A stretch of 64,000 nucleotides of DNA from Bacteroides zhangwenhongii (GCF_009193325.2 NZ_CP059856.1:2418001-2482000), one strand, 5' to 3'; positions 34,766-44,824 are shown, counted from the stretch's first letter. Made by a program: numbers and translations. Notes: generated from the sequence alone by a model not told the origin.

Positions 34766-35536
34766 ATGAAAGAGTATCAATTCGAGGTCTGTGCCAATTC
34801 CGTAGAAAGTTGCCTGGCAGCTCAGACAGGAGGCGCCAATCGGGTAGAACTATGTGCAGGTATTCCGGAAGGCGGGACTACTCCTTCTTACGGAGAAATA
34901 GCAATGGCACGTAAAGTTTTGAACACTGCTCGCCTGCACGTTATTATCCGTCCACGAGGCGGAGACTTTCTTTACTCTCCCTTAGAAACAAAGATAATGC
35001 TGGAAGATATAGAGATAGCCCGCCATTTGGGAGTGGATGGAGTGGTTTTCGGATGTCTGACGGCAAACGGAGATATTGATACTGTTGCCATGAAAGAATT
35101 GATGGAAGCTTCGCATGGATTATCCGTCACTTTCCATCGTGCTTTTGATGTCTGTCGCAATCCCGATGAAGCATTGGAACAGATTATAGAACTGGGATGC
35201 GAACGGATTCTGACCTCCGGTCAACAACCTACAGCCGAACAAGGTATTCCTCTACTCAAAAAACTACACCGTCAAGCCGCAGGAAGAATCACCTTACTCG
35301 CCGGATGTGGCGTAAATGAAAAGAACATCTCCCGCATTGCCGGAGAAACCGGAATACAGGAGTTTCATTTCTCTGCCCGCGAAAGCATTCCAAGCGGGAT
35401 GAAGTATAAGAATGAATCGGTATCTATGGGCGGAACCGTACATATCGACGAATACGAACGAAATGTAACTACCGCCCGGAGAGTAATGGCTACAATCCAC
35501 GAATGTTCTTCATCAGTTGCTCGCCAAGACCGATAG
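34766..35536 (+). CDS. cutC: CutC family protein (copper homeostasis)
   Basis: A 256-residue TIM-barrel protein: 'EVCANSVESCLAAQTGGANRVELCAGIPEGGTTPSYG', 'VIIRPRGGDFLYSPLE', 'GVDGVVFGCLTANGDID', 'TFHRAFDV' and 'RILTSGQQPTAEQG' are CutC text. It is annotated for copper homeostasis; the biochemical activity is unsettled. Its last 47 bp overlap the convergent transglutaminase gene. Confidence 0.94.
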   Translation: MKEYQFEVCANSVESCLAAQTGGANRVELCAGIPEGGTTPSYGEIAMARKVLNTARLHVIIRPRGGDFLYSPLETKIMLEDIEIARHLGVDGVVFGCLTANGDIDTVAMKELMEASHGLSVTFHRAFDVCRNPDEALEQIIELGCERILTSGQQPTAEQGIPLLKKLHRQAAGRITLLAGCGVNEKNISRIAGETGIQEFHFSARESIPSGMKYKNESVSMGGTVHIDEYERNVTTARRVMATIHECSSSVARQDR

Positions 35537-38240
35537 TATATCCTTGCGAGACAAAGACTACCCGATTGAATGTGTCGGCAATAATAAATACGGGCAAATT
35601 ATTCTTATGTTTCAATTTCATATTCTCTGCAATCTGTTCGTAAATGCCCTCTGTATCTATGCCATACGTAACAGTAGAGGGCAATTCCGGAAATTCCGAC
35701 GGAAGAAACTTCCGGCATTGAGCCTCATCCGGAAATAACAGAACCATTTTCCGCCCCCACTTTTCCAAGTCTGTCTTTAAAGCGGAAATATCACGCAGAG
35801 CATGATTGGTAGGCTCCTGCCCCGAAGCCAGGATTCCTACAACGAAGTAACCACGTCCACAGGCTCGCAACAGACTCTGCTTTTCTGAAAGAGCCACGTT
35901 CTGTTCTTCTATTCCTTTCACCGGAGTAAACAGCGATTCCGAGTTGAAGTTTCCGATCACCGCTACACGTTCGCCCGATTCACGCAAATGATAAGGAACT
36001 TTCGTAAATTCAAAATAAGGTGCCGTATATGCCGGTAACATAAAAGAAGAAACTCTTGCCAATACACCACCATCGGCCAATCTCGTGCCGGTAACTAATA
36101 AATAATATCCTGCATCTACCATCCCCGCAGTTCTTTCCGGAAATCTTTCATCATAGTTTATCAACTCCGGCATTCCGTTTTCTATTTTGGAGATAGTAAA
36201 TTTACTGTAATATTTAGCCCTATCATCACGATACATTGGTTTGTCTCCATCATATAGTTGATAAAGTCCCTCATAAACCGTCACTCCCTCCTTCTTATCA
36301 AAATCCGCTTTTACAAACTTATTGTCAACGTCATAATCCGAAACCGGAGGAATCACATAACCGGCACATCCATCCTGCTCTCTCATATAAGCAGGAATTC
36401 CCATACTTCGTGCCAATGCTACAAAAAACAGATCCCGTGAATAAGAATCCGCTACCCGTGAACGCCAGACACCTTCCGGAGAAATAGGAATATGTTGTGA
36501 GTTATTTTTTTCATCAATTATAATGCGGTCACCTACCCATTCTACCAATGTTTGAGGAGAAGCACGGAAAGAATCTATTTCCGCCTTCGCAAACTTCGAC
36601 TGGAAAAAGGATTTATAGGGTGTCAGCGTCTCTGTTGAAATACGCGGACTAAGAACATGGGTAACTTTAGTCAAATCGCAATCAAAGCAAACACCTAAAA
36701 CGCAATCATATAAAAAATCGGCATCATCTTCCGTATTCATCAAATGATCCATTAATACCTCATACGAAATATCACGGCGGTCTTTCTCTGTTATGATAGC
36801 CAATAAAGCTACTCCTTTCAACAATTTTCCTTGCCGGTCCGCTTCCTTTATAAATCGAATCAGTACATCATAATTGCCGCGTGAATCAATAATAAATGAA
36901 CGTAAATCCTTTTTATAACTCGAGTGCATCTTACATTTTAACCCGGATATCACAGAATCAACCTGCGCAACGTTAGGAAATGTAGCTACATAACTATTAC
37001 GGATAGAGTCTTCCTGCGCCAACCTATGATCGTTCCCTGTACGTTGTTCCTGTGTCACTTCAGGTAAAGATGCGTTTTCCACAGGAGGAACCATATCTAT
37101 ATCAACCGCAAATATATCTCCCTCCTTCTTATCAAGTACCAATGAAAGTGCCGTCTGCTTACCGAAAGAAAGTTTCGAAAAGTTGAATTTCCCTTTTTTT
37201 GAAACCCAAACCAGCATATCTCCTTGTCCGGCACTCAATGAAACTTGCCCCGCAACGTCGGTATATTTAGTAGCGACCGTATAAAACTCAGCATAATTAT
37301 ATATCTTAAAATCAACTTTAGCACCGGACACCGGTTGACCGTCCGTATCAGTCACTGTTACTACAGCCTGTGCCGTCGGTGCATAATTTGCAGTTATATT
37401 AATCTCTGTGTAATTTGCAGTCTCAAGCATAACCTCTTCCGGCCCATTATAACGCCCGAATACCTTTGTATGCATCAACATACCCCGACTTGCAGGCGCA
37501 TTAAACCATCCCAGATTCAACACAGGTTCCGGCTCACAAGCACCGAGAAAGTACCATTTTCCATCCGCCCAAGCCTCTACCCAAGCATGATTATCATCCG
37601 TATGAGCCCAACGGGGAGTATATACCTGCCGCGCCGGAATCCCGACAGAACGTAATGCTGCAACCGTGAAAGTAGATTCCTCTCCGCAACGGCCGTACGC
37701 AGATCTCACTGTAGCCAATGGTGAGCTGGTACGCGCGTCACTCGGACGATACACCACTTTCTCATGACACCAATGATTGACCTCCAAGATTGCCTCCTTC
37801 ATAGAAAGTCCTTCTACCCTGTCCTTCAATTCTCCATAAAACACTTCACGGGATTCATCCAGACTCTCATTATTCACCCGGACAGGCAATACGAAATGCC
37901 GGTACAATTCATCAGGAACCGTCTTTCCCCAAGGCATTTCACTACGCGTCTGAGCGGAAAGGCGGATAGTTTTCAAATAATATTCTCCCGGATAATCCGT
38001 AATATCTCCTATCGGCATATAAGCATAAAGAAACATCAAAGCTTCACGTTCGGCAAGAGTTAAAGTAGTGTCCGAGAAAATTGCGAACAAATCACCGTTA
38101 GGCAGAGCTTGTTGTTTCTGTTCTAAATCCTGAAAGACCTGTCGACGATATGATTCTTCTTTCAGAAAATGGGATTCACTGCAAGAAAATATTACAGCAG
38201 AGAAAAAGAAAATAAACAGAAAGCGGAGAAGTGTTTTCAT
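35490..38240 (-). CDS. Transglutaminase-like lipoprotein with a C-terminal thioredoxin-like region
   Basis: A 916-residue protein. The signal peptide has a lipobox (FFFSAVIFSCSESH). A transglutaminase core near 155-250 shows the Cys site 'SAYGRCGEESTFTVAALRSVGIPARQVY' and the His site 'DDNHAWVEAWADGKWYFLGACEPEP', where the usual third-residue Asp appears as Glu/Ala text. A beta-rich stretch follows (VVTVTDTDGQPVSGAKVDFKIYNY), a second TG-like segment (DLFFVALARSMGIPAYMREQ), and a thioredoxin-like end (LLFPDEAQCRKFLP...NLPVFIIADTFNRVVFVSQG). It is probably an outer membrane or periplasmic lipoprotein that acts on peptide or wall. Substrate unknown. The 38241-38540 gap contains no gene, only A+T-rich DNA and a -7-like box (38460-38467). 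Confidence 0.85.
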   Translation of the reverse strand: MKTLLRFLFIFFFSAVIFSCSESHFLKEESYRRQVFQDLEQKQQALPNGDLFAIFSDTTLTLAEREALMFLYAYMPIGDITDYPGEYYLKTIRLSAQTRSEMPWGKTVPDELYRHFVLPVRVNNESLDESREVFYGELKDRVEGLSMKEAILEVNHWCHEKVVYRPSDARTSSPLATVRSAYGRCGEESTFTVAALRSVGIPARQVYTPRWAHTDDNHAWVEAWADGKWYFLGACEPEPVLNLGWFNAPASRGMLMHTKVFGRYNGPEEVMLETANYTEINITANYAPTAQAVVTVTDTDGQPVSGAKVDFKIYNYAEFYTVATKYTDVAGQVSLSAGQGDMLVWVSKKGKFNFSKLSFGKQTALSLVLDKKEGDIFAVDIDMVPPVENASLPEVTQEQRTGNDHRLAQEDSIRNSYVATFPNVAQVDSVISGLKCKMHSSYKKDLRSFIIDSRGNYDVLIRFIKEADRQGKLLKGVALLAIITEKDRRDISYEVLMDHLMNTEDDADFLYDCVLGVCFDCDLTKVTHVLSPRISTETLTPYKSFFQSKFAKAEIDSFRASPQTLVEWVGDRIIIDEKNNSQHIPISPEGVWRSRVADSYSRDLFFVALARSMGIPAYMREQDGCAGYVIPPVSDYDVDNKFVKADFDKKEGVTVYEGLYQLYDGDKPMYRDDRAKYYSKFTISKIENGMPELINYDERFPERTAGMVDAGYYLLVTGTRLADGGVLARVSSFMLPAYTAPYFEFTKVPYHLRESGERVAVIGNFNSESLFTPVKGIEEQNVALSEKQSLLRACGRGYFVVGILASGQEPTNHALRDISALKTDLEKWGRKMVLLFPDEAQCRKFLPSEFPELPSTVTYGIDTEGIYEQIAENMKLKHKNNLPVFIIADTFNRVVFVSQGYTIGLGEQLMKNIRGL

Positions 38241-38540
38241 ATTTATGTGTTAATTAAGTAAACGAATAGGCAAATAAGTACGTATATTGAAATACACATT
38301 CACAAAAATACAAGATTTTTTCATAAATACGGAATAACTCTCTGTAAATGTATGTAATACGTTTGTAACATCCACCGTGTTCGAACCTCTTATAAAAAGT
38401 TTTTTTAAAGGATAAAGAAGATTTTTATGTTTTACAGCATATAATCCAAAAACATTTCGTACCTTTGCAGTGTTAATAAAGAAAACAAGATGTAAAATCG
38501 CTCTTCAAAACGTGGAGGGCAAAAAAAGAGGAAACAAATT

Positions 38541-38678
38541 ATGAAAAAGAATGCAAATGAAAAGATTATGATGTTACAGTACCGTATCAAACGCTATCAA
38601 GCAATGGGAAACGGCGCTATGTGCCAAACCTTGAACGGTAAACTTCAAAAACTGCTGTCACAGCAGGTAGCCATGTAA
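38541..38678 (+). CDS. Small conserved-type protein, 45 aa
   Basis: MKKNANEKIMMLQYRIKRYQ followed by AMGNGAMCQTLNGKLQKLLSQQVAM: a basic helical peptide. It has a good ribosome site (GAGGAAACAAATT before ATG), a -7 box TACCTTTG at 38460-38467 upstream, and a perfect terminator behind it, so it is probably a real, well expressed small gene. The YRIKRY motif and the long leader are noted but not linked to a function. A small RNA-binding or ribosome-associated peptide is possible. Confidence 0.65.
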   Translation: MKKNANEKIMMLQYRIKRYQAMGNGAMCQTLNGKLQKLLSQQVAM

Positions 38679-38700
38679 ATAAACACACTAATTATATTGA

Positions 38701-38737
38701 AAAAAGCGAGGAACTTTCGAGTATCCTCGCTTTTTTT
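38701..38737 (+). terminator. Terminator after the 45-aa gene
   Basis: AAAAAGCGAGG pairs with CCTCGCTTTTT around a 13-base loop, ending in seven T. Confidence 0.88.
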
Positions 38738-38775
38738 ATACATTTGTACTCAATAAATAATAAAACACATAGATT

Positions 38776-39954
38776 ATGAAGAAACTATTGATGTCGGTTG
38801 CAGTACTTTTATTAGCCGCAACCACCTTTGCACAAACACCCGGTTATGAATTCACAACCATCGTATCGCACAAAACGACTCCCGTCAAGGACCAGGCTTC
38901 CACCGGAACCTGCTGGTGCTTTGCCGCCGCTTCTTTTATGGAATCCGAATTACTTCGTATGGGAAAGGGGGAATACGACCTCTCGGAAATGTTTATTGTC
39001 CGCCAAAAATATATGAACCAAATGGAAGACAACTACCTCCGCCGGGGCAAAGGAAACATTGGAGAAGGAAGTCTGGCACATACTTTCAAAAATGCCTATA
39101 AACAAGTGGGGATCGTACCTGAAGAAGCCTATTCCGGTCTGATCAATGGTAATACGGATCATAATCACGGAGCATTATGCCGCTACTTCAAAGCTTTGGT
39201 CGATGCCAATATCGCTTCCAAGAAACGTACACCACAGTATTATTCACTGATTGATAATCTATTCGATACGTATCTGGGCAAACTACCGGAGAAGTTCACT
39301 TATAAAGGAAAAGAATATACACCGCAGTCTTTCACTGAAAGTCTGGGACTGAACATGGATAATTATATCGAGTTGACCAGTTTTACCCACAAACCTTATT
39401 ATGAAACTTTCTCACCGGAAGTACCCGATAATTGGGAAAACCAGCCAATGTATAACCTCCCTCTGGATGAATTGATAGAAGCCATCGACTATGCACTAAA
39501 CAAGGGGTATACCGTATGTTGGGATGGGGACGTCAGCGAACAAGGTTTCTCTTTTAAGAACGGAATTGCCATCAATCCGCAAGTGGAAGATATAAAAGAC
39601 TACTCCACTACCGACCGTGCCCGTTTTGAAGAGATGCCTAAATATCAACGTCTGGATGAAGTTTTTAAGTTTGAACATCCTTATCCGGAAATCAAGGTAA
39701 CACCGGAAATCCGTCAAGAAGGCTACGAGAAATTTGTAACGACAGATGACCATTTAATGCACATCACCGGTATTGCCAAAGACCAAAACGGCACTAAATA
39801 CTATATAACTAAAAACTCTTGGGGAGCGGACGGTAATAAATTCGGGGGATATCTTAATATGTCCGAAAGCTATGTACGCGCTAAAACAATCTGCGTCATG
39901 GTACACAAAGACTCCCTGCCGAAAGAATTGAGAAAGAAACTCGGAATCAACTAA
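38776..39954 (+). CDS. Exported C1-family cysteine peptidase (bleomycin hydrolase/aminopeptidase C type)
   Basis: A 392-residue protein with a signal peptide (MKKLLMSVAVLLLAATTFAQ). The papain-like triad is visible: Cys in 'QASTGTCWCFAAASFMESELLRMGKGEYDLSEMF', His in 'TDDHLMHITGIAKDQ' and Asn in 'YYITKNSWGADGNKFGGYLNMS'. Overall length and text match the PepC/bleomycin hydrolase group. The signal peptide means it acts outside the cytoplasm, unlike lactic-acid PepC. A hairpin terminator follows. Confidence 0.9.
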   Translation: MKKLLMSVAVLLLAATTFAQTPGYEFTTIVSHKTTPVKDQASTGTCWCFAAASFMESELLRMGKGEYDLSEMFIVRQKYMNQMEDNYLRRGKGNIGEGSLAHTFKNAYKQVGIVPEEAYSGLINGNTDHNHGALCRYFKALVDANIASKKRTPQYYSLIDNLFDTYLGKLPEKFTYKGKEYTPQSFTESLGLNMDNYIELTSFTHKPYYETFSPEVPDNWENQPMYNLPLDELIEAIDYALNKGYTVCWDGDVSEQGFSFKNGIAINPQVEDIKDYSTTDRARFEEMPKYQRLDEVFKFEHPYPEIKVTPEIRQEGYEKFVTTDDHLMHITGIAKDQNGTKYYITKNSWGADGNKFGGYLNMSESYVRAKTICVMVHKDSLPKELRKKLGIN

Positions 39955-39995
39955 AAGATATAAGTCCTATAATTGAGATAAGGATATCCTGAAAT

Positions 39996-40035
39996 AAAAA
40001 AAGCAACTACTTCATTGCGAATTAGTTGCTTTTTT
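39996..40035 (+). terminator. Terminator after the C1 peptidase gene
   Basis: AAAAAGCAACTA pairs with TAGTTGCTTTTTT around a 13-base loop. Confidence 0.85.
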
Positions 40036-40110
40036 AGGGATATTCAGTAAATGTCCTTGAAATAATCTGTGATAATTTGCGTTAATCTACGCTTTAACCA
40101 CTTTTTCCTC

Positions 40111-40812
40111 TTATTTCTTTCTTAATGTGACATCACTGATTTCTACAACGCCACCTTTATTCTGAGCAAGAATAGCTACATAGCAGTCTTTCAAGATAGC
40201 AGCGTCATCATCCGTATCAGATACTTCCAAATCAGCATTTGCTTTCTTACTGCTGATAGCGTTCACAACTTGTCCCATGTCGTAATAAACTACCACTTTC
40301 GTCCATTTGTCTGCATCCTTAATTTTGAAGTTGTACTGTGCTCCCGAAGCATTCGGTTGAGAATCAGCATCATAATCACGACGCATAAAGAAGGTGGTAT
40401 TGTACTTGCCATTATCATTCTTTTCTTCATTCGTCTGCTTGATATATACACTTACCGGAGTACCGGCTTCTTTTGCTTTCGCATAAAAAGTAAGGACATA
40501 GATACCTTTCTGCAACCCGTCTGTAACACGCTGTCCCAAGAAAGCCTTGTACCAGGAAATGTTCTTTGCAGCTCCGGAGTTGTCTATCTTCATGGCATTA
40601 GGATATTTGGCATCACCCGTCTGTTCCCAAGCAATGGTAGTTGCACCGTCAGCTTCATTATTCATGATGAACCATTCACCGGCTGTCGCCTTATTCGGAT
40701 TGGTCACCTTGTTCGTTACTTCTGTTGCGAATTTCTCGTTTTTAATCAGATTCTGAGCGCTTACGCTTACTCCTGCAATAGCCAAAAGGCCGGCAAATAC
40801 TACTTTTTTCAT
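40111..40812 (-). CDS. Exported protein with a carbohydrate-binding-like jelly roll
   Basis: A 233-residue protein with a signal peptide (MKKVVFAGLLAIAGVSVSAQ). 'NLIKNEKFATEVTNKVT...GEWFIMNNEADGATTIAW' and 'GIYVLTFYAKAKEAGTPVSVYIKQ' resemble CBM4/9-type jelly rolls, with '...WTKVVVYYDMGQ' and 'EISDVTLRKK' at the end. It is 49 bp behind the heparinase II/III-like gene on the same strand, so it is likely part of the same uronic-acid polysaccharide module. No catalytic residues are visible. Confidence 0.7.
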   Translation of the reverse strand: MKKVVFAGLLAIAGVSVSAQNLIKNEKFATEVTNKVTNPNKATAGEWFIMNNEADGATTIAWEQTGDAKYPNAMKIDNSGAAKNISWYKAFLGQRVTDGLQKGIYVLTFYAKAKEAGTPVSVYIKQTNEEKNDNGKYNTTFFMRRDYDADSQPNASGAQYNFKIKDADKWTKVVVYYDMGQVVNAISSKKANADLEVSDTDDDAAILKDCYVAILAQNKGGVVEISDVTLRKK

Positions 40813-40861
40813 CTTACTGTGATTTAATTGTTTAATACCTTTATAATTCTAAGTTCTTATT

Positions 40862-42811
40862 TTACTTCACTTGTTGAATGACAAACTTATAGTTCCCAGT
40901 CGCTTTCTTTTCTTCTGTCTTCAGTGTGATGCGATAAATCTCCTTGCCCCAAACATTAGAAAGGCGGGGATCATCCAATTTAATAGTTTCCAGTTCTGCT
41001 TTAAACTGAGACGGATAATCCAACTCTACTTTCTGTCCTTTCACTTCAACACGCACTTTGCCGGGAGAAGGAAAGCTAACCTTTCCCCAAGTCAGGAAAT
41101 TAAGTTGATTGGGAGCCAGTGCCTCATTCAATGTATAGTTGTCCGTAATCATCAGTTTACGGTCGTCCAATGCATACGAACGAATCCAACTCTTTACTTT
41201 TGCTTCTGCCGGATAAGCTGTGGCAATATCTGCAGAAAAAATACGCTTCTTTTCATTGCAAACAGTATTGGTCGCTTTATATTGTTGACCGAATTTTTGC
41301 GGAACTCCGTTTATCATCGGTAAGTTATGATAATTGCTTTGCATGGTCCAGATAGTATAACGGTCTTTTCCGAACGTCTGCTTGGTATAGGTACCGACTC
41401 CGGCATCAATAAATACAGGAATCGTGTTTACATACAAAGAGAACGTTCCTACATCATTATGGTTATGGCTTTCATTATTGAATCCGCCTTTGGCAGCGAG
41501 CAGCATACCATTCTTATTTTTCATGTAGCAGAATTCAGTTTCGGGATACCAAGTAACATCCGGCATATCGTGTTTCGGGGTCGCTTTTTCCAGGTCATTA
41601 CAGCAAAGCAGGGATTGAAGGGAACGGAAAGCGTCATTGCCCATAGTAGCATACGGCTTTCTGCCATTCAGCAAGTAAGCTGCAAAATGCATCATTTCAT
41701 CACTGCTGACCGCTTTACCGAAACGGTAAATCAACAGAGGGTCACCCCCACCCTGTGCCGAAGCATCGGCGAAGTTCACTACCCAGCCATTGCCTACGTA
41801 GGAACGGGACATATATTCACCCATCCGGCGAATCATCGGTTCATTAAACAAGGATATCTTGCCTCCTGTACCATCGGAAAGAATTTGGAGATAATCATAG
41901 AGTTTTCCGGCAGCATGTCCCCAATAAGAGGTTCCTTCTTCACAAGCGCCATCGGACTTTACGAAATTAATGAATTTATCCACTGACTTCATAGAACGAT
42001 AAACGGCTTTGGCCAGCTTGTCCTTATTATTTTCCATCAGGAGGAAACATTGCAAAGCATTGGAATTACACCAAGGATTCCAGTTATTGATAATTTCTCC
42101 CGGTTGCCAGTTGAAAGCCATCCACCACATTTCATCATCATTCATATAAGGATCGAGAATACGTTCTTTGATTGCTTTACGCATTTGTAGGGATACTACA
42201 GGATTGATCTTATCGAATGGCTTACGGAAAAAATAGTGTACCCACGCCATCAAGGCTCCATACCCCCCTGAGCCCAAATCAATAATCTGTTCGCGGAAAT
42301 CGGGAAGCGAACGTTTACTGCTCTGACGGGGCAAGTGTGCAGATAAAACCCATGAATTCATTTCGCAGCTCATATAAGCTCCATTGAGAAGTTGGTCGAT
42401 AAAGCGTCCCTTTCCCTCCGCCAGTTCGGCAAGCATCAGGGTATTAAGTGCTCTACGATTATCGTCGTAAGGAACCTCCATCACTTTTCGGTTGCCGCTA
42501 CGCTCGTATTCCAAATAAGCGGTGGCAGGAATCAGTTGCCATTTGTAGTTGAGAAGTTTTTCACCGGCTTCGATAAGACGTTGTTTGTTGGGACCCATCA
42601 GCGAATCCCAAGCGGCACGATCCGTATAAGCAGGATAAGGCACCCACGCTTGTTTCATCACTAACACATTTTTCAATGTAGATTCGTCTGCCGCTTTTTG
42701 CAGCATATTGCGTTCGGTGTAAGCATTGGCTTTGAAAGTGAAACTTCCTAAAGCGGCTACTAAAAGAACACAAAGCAAATGTTTCATTCGATTCATGGTA
42801 TTTTTGTTCAT
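40862..42811 (-). CDS. Heparinase II/III-like polysaccharide lyase family protein
   Basis: A 649-residue exported protein (MKHLLCVLLVAALGSFTFKANA). An (alpha/alpha) toroid domain (about 100-390, 'PDFREQIIDLGSGGYGALMAWVHYFF', 'IINNWNPWCNSNALQCFLLMENN') is followed by the heparinase II/III beta domain: 'AAKGGFNNESHNHNDVGTFSLYVNTIPVFIDAGVGTY' holds the conserved SHNHND histidines, and 'FLTWGKVSFPSPGK' comes later. Such lyases cleave uronic-acid glycans by beta-elimination in the periplasm. No sulfatase or SusCD pair is adjacent, so the substrate is open. A minus-strand -7 box TATCTTTG lies at 42822-42829. Confidence 0.88.
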   Translation of the reverse strand: MNKNTMNRMKHLLCVLLVAALGSFTFKANAYTERNMLQKAADESTLKNVLVMKQAWVPYPAYTDRAAWDSLMGPNKQRLIEAGEKLLNYKWQLIPATAYLEYERSGNRKVMEVPYDDNRRALNTLMLAELAEGKGRFIDQLLNGAYMSCEMNSWVLSAHLPRQSSKRSLPDFREQIIDLGSGGYGALMAWVHYFFRKPFDKINPVVSLQMRKAIKERILDPYMNDDEMWWMAFNWQPGEIINNWNPWCNSNALQCFLLMENNKDKLAKAVYRSMKSVDKFINFVKSDGACEEGTSYWGHAAGKLYDYLQILSDGTGGKISLFNEPMIRRMGEYMSRSYVGNGWVVNFADASAQGGGDPLLIYRFGKAVSSDEMMHFAAYLLNGRKPYATMGNDAFRSLQSLLCCNDLEKATPKHDMPDVTWYPETEFCYMKNKNGMLLAAKGGFNNESHNHNDVGTFSLYVNTIPVFIDAGVGTYTKQTFGKDRYTIWTMQSNYHNLPMINGVPQKFGQQYKATNTVCNEKKRIFSADIATAYPAEAKVKSWIRSYALDDRKLMITDNYTLNEALAPNQLNFLTWGKVSFPSPGKVRVEVKGQKVELDYPSQFKAELETIKLDDPRLSNVWGKEIYRITLKTEEKKATGNYKFVIQQVK

Positions 42812-42927
42812 TTAAGTAAGGCAAAGATAGTGTATATCTTATAAAATAAGGTGAGTAAATCATACGAACCTAATGACAAAAAAGTACATACCTCCAAAAT
42901 CGTACTCATCATTGCCTTATTTTAAGT

Positions 42928-44019
42928 TCAATCCCAATCACTAAATTCAAAACTCAACTGTTCCCAAACGCCGTGTTGTTCATCGGCTTCCTCCTTCGGA
43001 TTAGAGACGGAAAGTCCGATAAGGCGAATCGGGTGCTGTTCATATTCTACACTTTTAAGCAATTCTTTTGCAAGCGGAAGTATACGGTCCAAGGTTGTTA
43101 ACTCTTGCGGCTGGGTAAGACTTCGGGTTATCTGACTAAAATCATGAAACTTGATTTTCAGCGTTAGGGTGTTTCCTTTGAAATCTTTATGGTTGAGTCG
43201 TTCGACGAGCTCCACCGCCACATGATATAGTTCGATAATCACCGATGAACGGGTAGAGATATCCCGCTCCAATGTACGTTCGCATCCGATAGATTTACGA
43301 ATACGGACAGCCTCCACCGGACGTTCATCAATCCCCCGTGCACATTCGTAATAAAGAGCCCCTACCTTTCCAAAATGCGCTGTCAGCATTTCCAAAGAGC
43401 ATTTCCGTAGTTGGAGCCCGTTGCGAATGCCGAGTAGATGCATTTTCTTGGCGGTCACAGGGCCTACTCCCCAAAATGATTCGATAGGGAGACGAGCGAT
43501 AAAATCAAGCGCTTGTTCCGGATGAATGGTACATAATCCGTCCGGTTTGCGATAGTCTGAAGCTATTTTAGCCAGGAATTTATTATAAGAAACTCCGGCA
43601 GACGCAACGAGATTGAGCTGTTCACGAATCTTTTGCTTTATTTCTTTGGCTATGTCCACTGCCAATGAAATGCCTTTCTTATTCTCCGTCACATCCAGAA
43701 AAGCCTCATCTAAAGAAAGAGGTTCAATAATATCCGTATACTCATGGAAGATTTCATGTATCTGCCGGGAAACTGCTTTATAGACATCCATCCGCCCATG
43801 CACAAAGATCAACTGCGGGCAAAGGCGTTTCGCCTTTTGGGAGGACATCGCCGAACGGACACCATAACGCCGGGCTTCATAGCTGGCAGCAGCCACAACT
43901 CCCCTCTCCTCTGCATGACCTACCGCCAAAGGCTTGCCACGAAGTTCAGGATTATCACGCTGTTCTACTGAGGCGTAAAAAGCATCCATGTCGATATGTA
44001 GAATCTTTCTATGAGTCAT
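42928..44019 (-). CDS. dinB: DNA polymerase IV
   Basis: A 363-residue Y-family polymerase: 'HIDMDAFYASVEQRDNPELRGKPLAVG', 'PLSLDEAFLDVTENKKG' (catalytic DE), 'ASAGVSYNKFLAKIASDYRKPDG' and 'SFWGVGPVTAKKMHLLGIRNG'. It performs translesion synthesis and is short in its little-finger part like other Bacteroidetes DinB. No beta-clamp motif was checked. Confidence 0.95.
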   Translation of the reverse strand: MTHRKILHIDMDAFYASVEQRDNPELRGKPLAVGHAEERGVVAAASYEARRYGVRSAMSSQKAKRLCPQLIFVHGRMDVYKAVSRQIHEIFHEYTDIIEPLSLDEAFLDVTENKKGISLAVDIAKEIKQKIREQLNLVASAGVSYNKFLAKIASDYRKPDGLCTIHPEQALDFIARLPIESFWGVGPVTAKKMHLLGIRNGLQLRKCSLEMLTAHFGKVGALYYECARGIDERPVEAVRIRKSIGCERTLERDISTRSSVIIELYHVAVELVERLNHKDFKGNTLTLKIKFHDFSQITRSLTQPQELTTLDRILPLAKELLKSVEYEQHPIRLIGLSVSNPKEEADEQHGVWEQLSFEFSDWD

Positions 44020-44135
44020 TGGAAGACATTAGCAGAGCGAAGTTACTACAAAAAGATTAGTGCTGCATGGAAAAATAACAAAAGAAAGAATAGAACGCAT
44101 AAAAAGGTTATTACCCAATACTGTTCAACACAAAA

Positions 44136-44480
44136 TTATAGCAATGCGGCAACCTTCCGAATGTTTTCGAGACGTTTGGCGAAAGCCTGGTTACGCTTAG
44201 CATTAAGCATATCAAAATCAGCCTGCAAACCTGTAAGAATATGCGCAGGAATACCCAATGCAGCTTCAAACAAAAGAGCATATTGAGGGTTTACAGCACG
44301 TTTACAGTTAATAATATCATTTACAACAGTATATGACGCCCCCATTCTATCAGCAAGTTTCTTTTGTGATATACCACGAAACTCGATTTCATCTTTGATC
44401 AGTTCTCCAGGATGAGTCGGCTCATAAGGGTCGATGTTGTTTGCAATCATTTTAGGATCTATTCCTTTTACTTCAATCAT
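44136..44480 (-). CDS. HigA-type antitoxin (XRE family)
   Basis: A 114-residue protein with a HigA-type helix-turn-helix (EPTHPGELIKDEIEFRGISQKKLADRMGASYTVVNDIINCKRAVNPQYALLFEAALGIPAHILTGLQADFDM). The 'PTHPGE' start and the tail (RNQAFAKRLENIRKVA) are the family text. The start at 44480 is 7 bases after the toxin stop. It should bind and neutralise the toxin and repress the operon. Confidence 0.9.
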   Translation of the reverse strand: MIEVKGIDPKMIANNIDPYEPTHPGELIKDEIEFRGISQKKLADRMGASYTVVNDIINCKRAVNPQYALLFEAALGIPAHILTGLQADFDMLNAKRNQAFAKRLENIRKVAALL

Positions 44481-44487
44481 AACGAAA

Positions 44488-44802
44488 TTATTTACAATGG
44501 TTTGACAATTCAAGGACATTACATACGGTAATAACAGTTTCGACAGTTTCACTTACAGTAAATTCAATACGATATTGGTCGTTCACACGGATTGACGAAA
44601 TGTCCGTCTTATTACCTTTCAGGACTTCATAATGCAAAGAGGGCAGCAAAAATAGTTCTTCGATTTTATTTACCCGTTTAAGGTAATCGATTCCTTTTTT
44701 ATATCTTTTCACTATGTCGGGCTGAAAACGATGCTTCTTGTCATCGCATTTGCCTTTTTCGTAAAGTTGTTGCAAATAGTCCTTATCGAATGTTACTATC
44801 AT
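44488..44802 (-). CDS. HigB/RelE-family toxin
   Basis: A 104-residue basic protein: 'CDDKKHRFQPDIVKRYKKGIDYLKRVNKIEELFLLPSLHYEVLKGNK' and 'SSIRVNDQYRIEFTVSETVETVITVCNVLELSNH' show the RelE/HigB fold text (HYE.LKG, SIRVNDQYRI). It comes first in the operon, as in higBA, before the antitoxin. The expected activity is ribosome-dependent mRNA cleavage, from family knowledge. Confidence 0.88.
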   Translation of the reverse strand: MIVTFDKDYLQQLYEKGKCDDKKHRFQPDIVKRYKKGIDYLKRVNKIEELFLLPSLHYEVLKGNKTDISSIRVNDQYRIEFTVSETVETVITVCNVLELSNHCK

Positions 44803-44824
44803 ATTTCGTTTCTCGTTTATGTTA

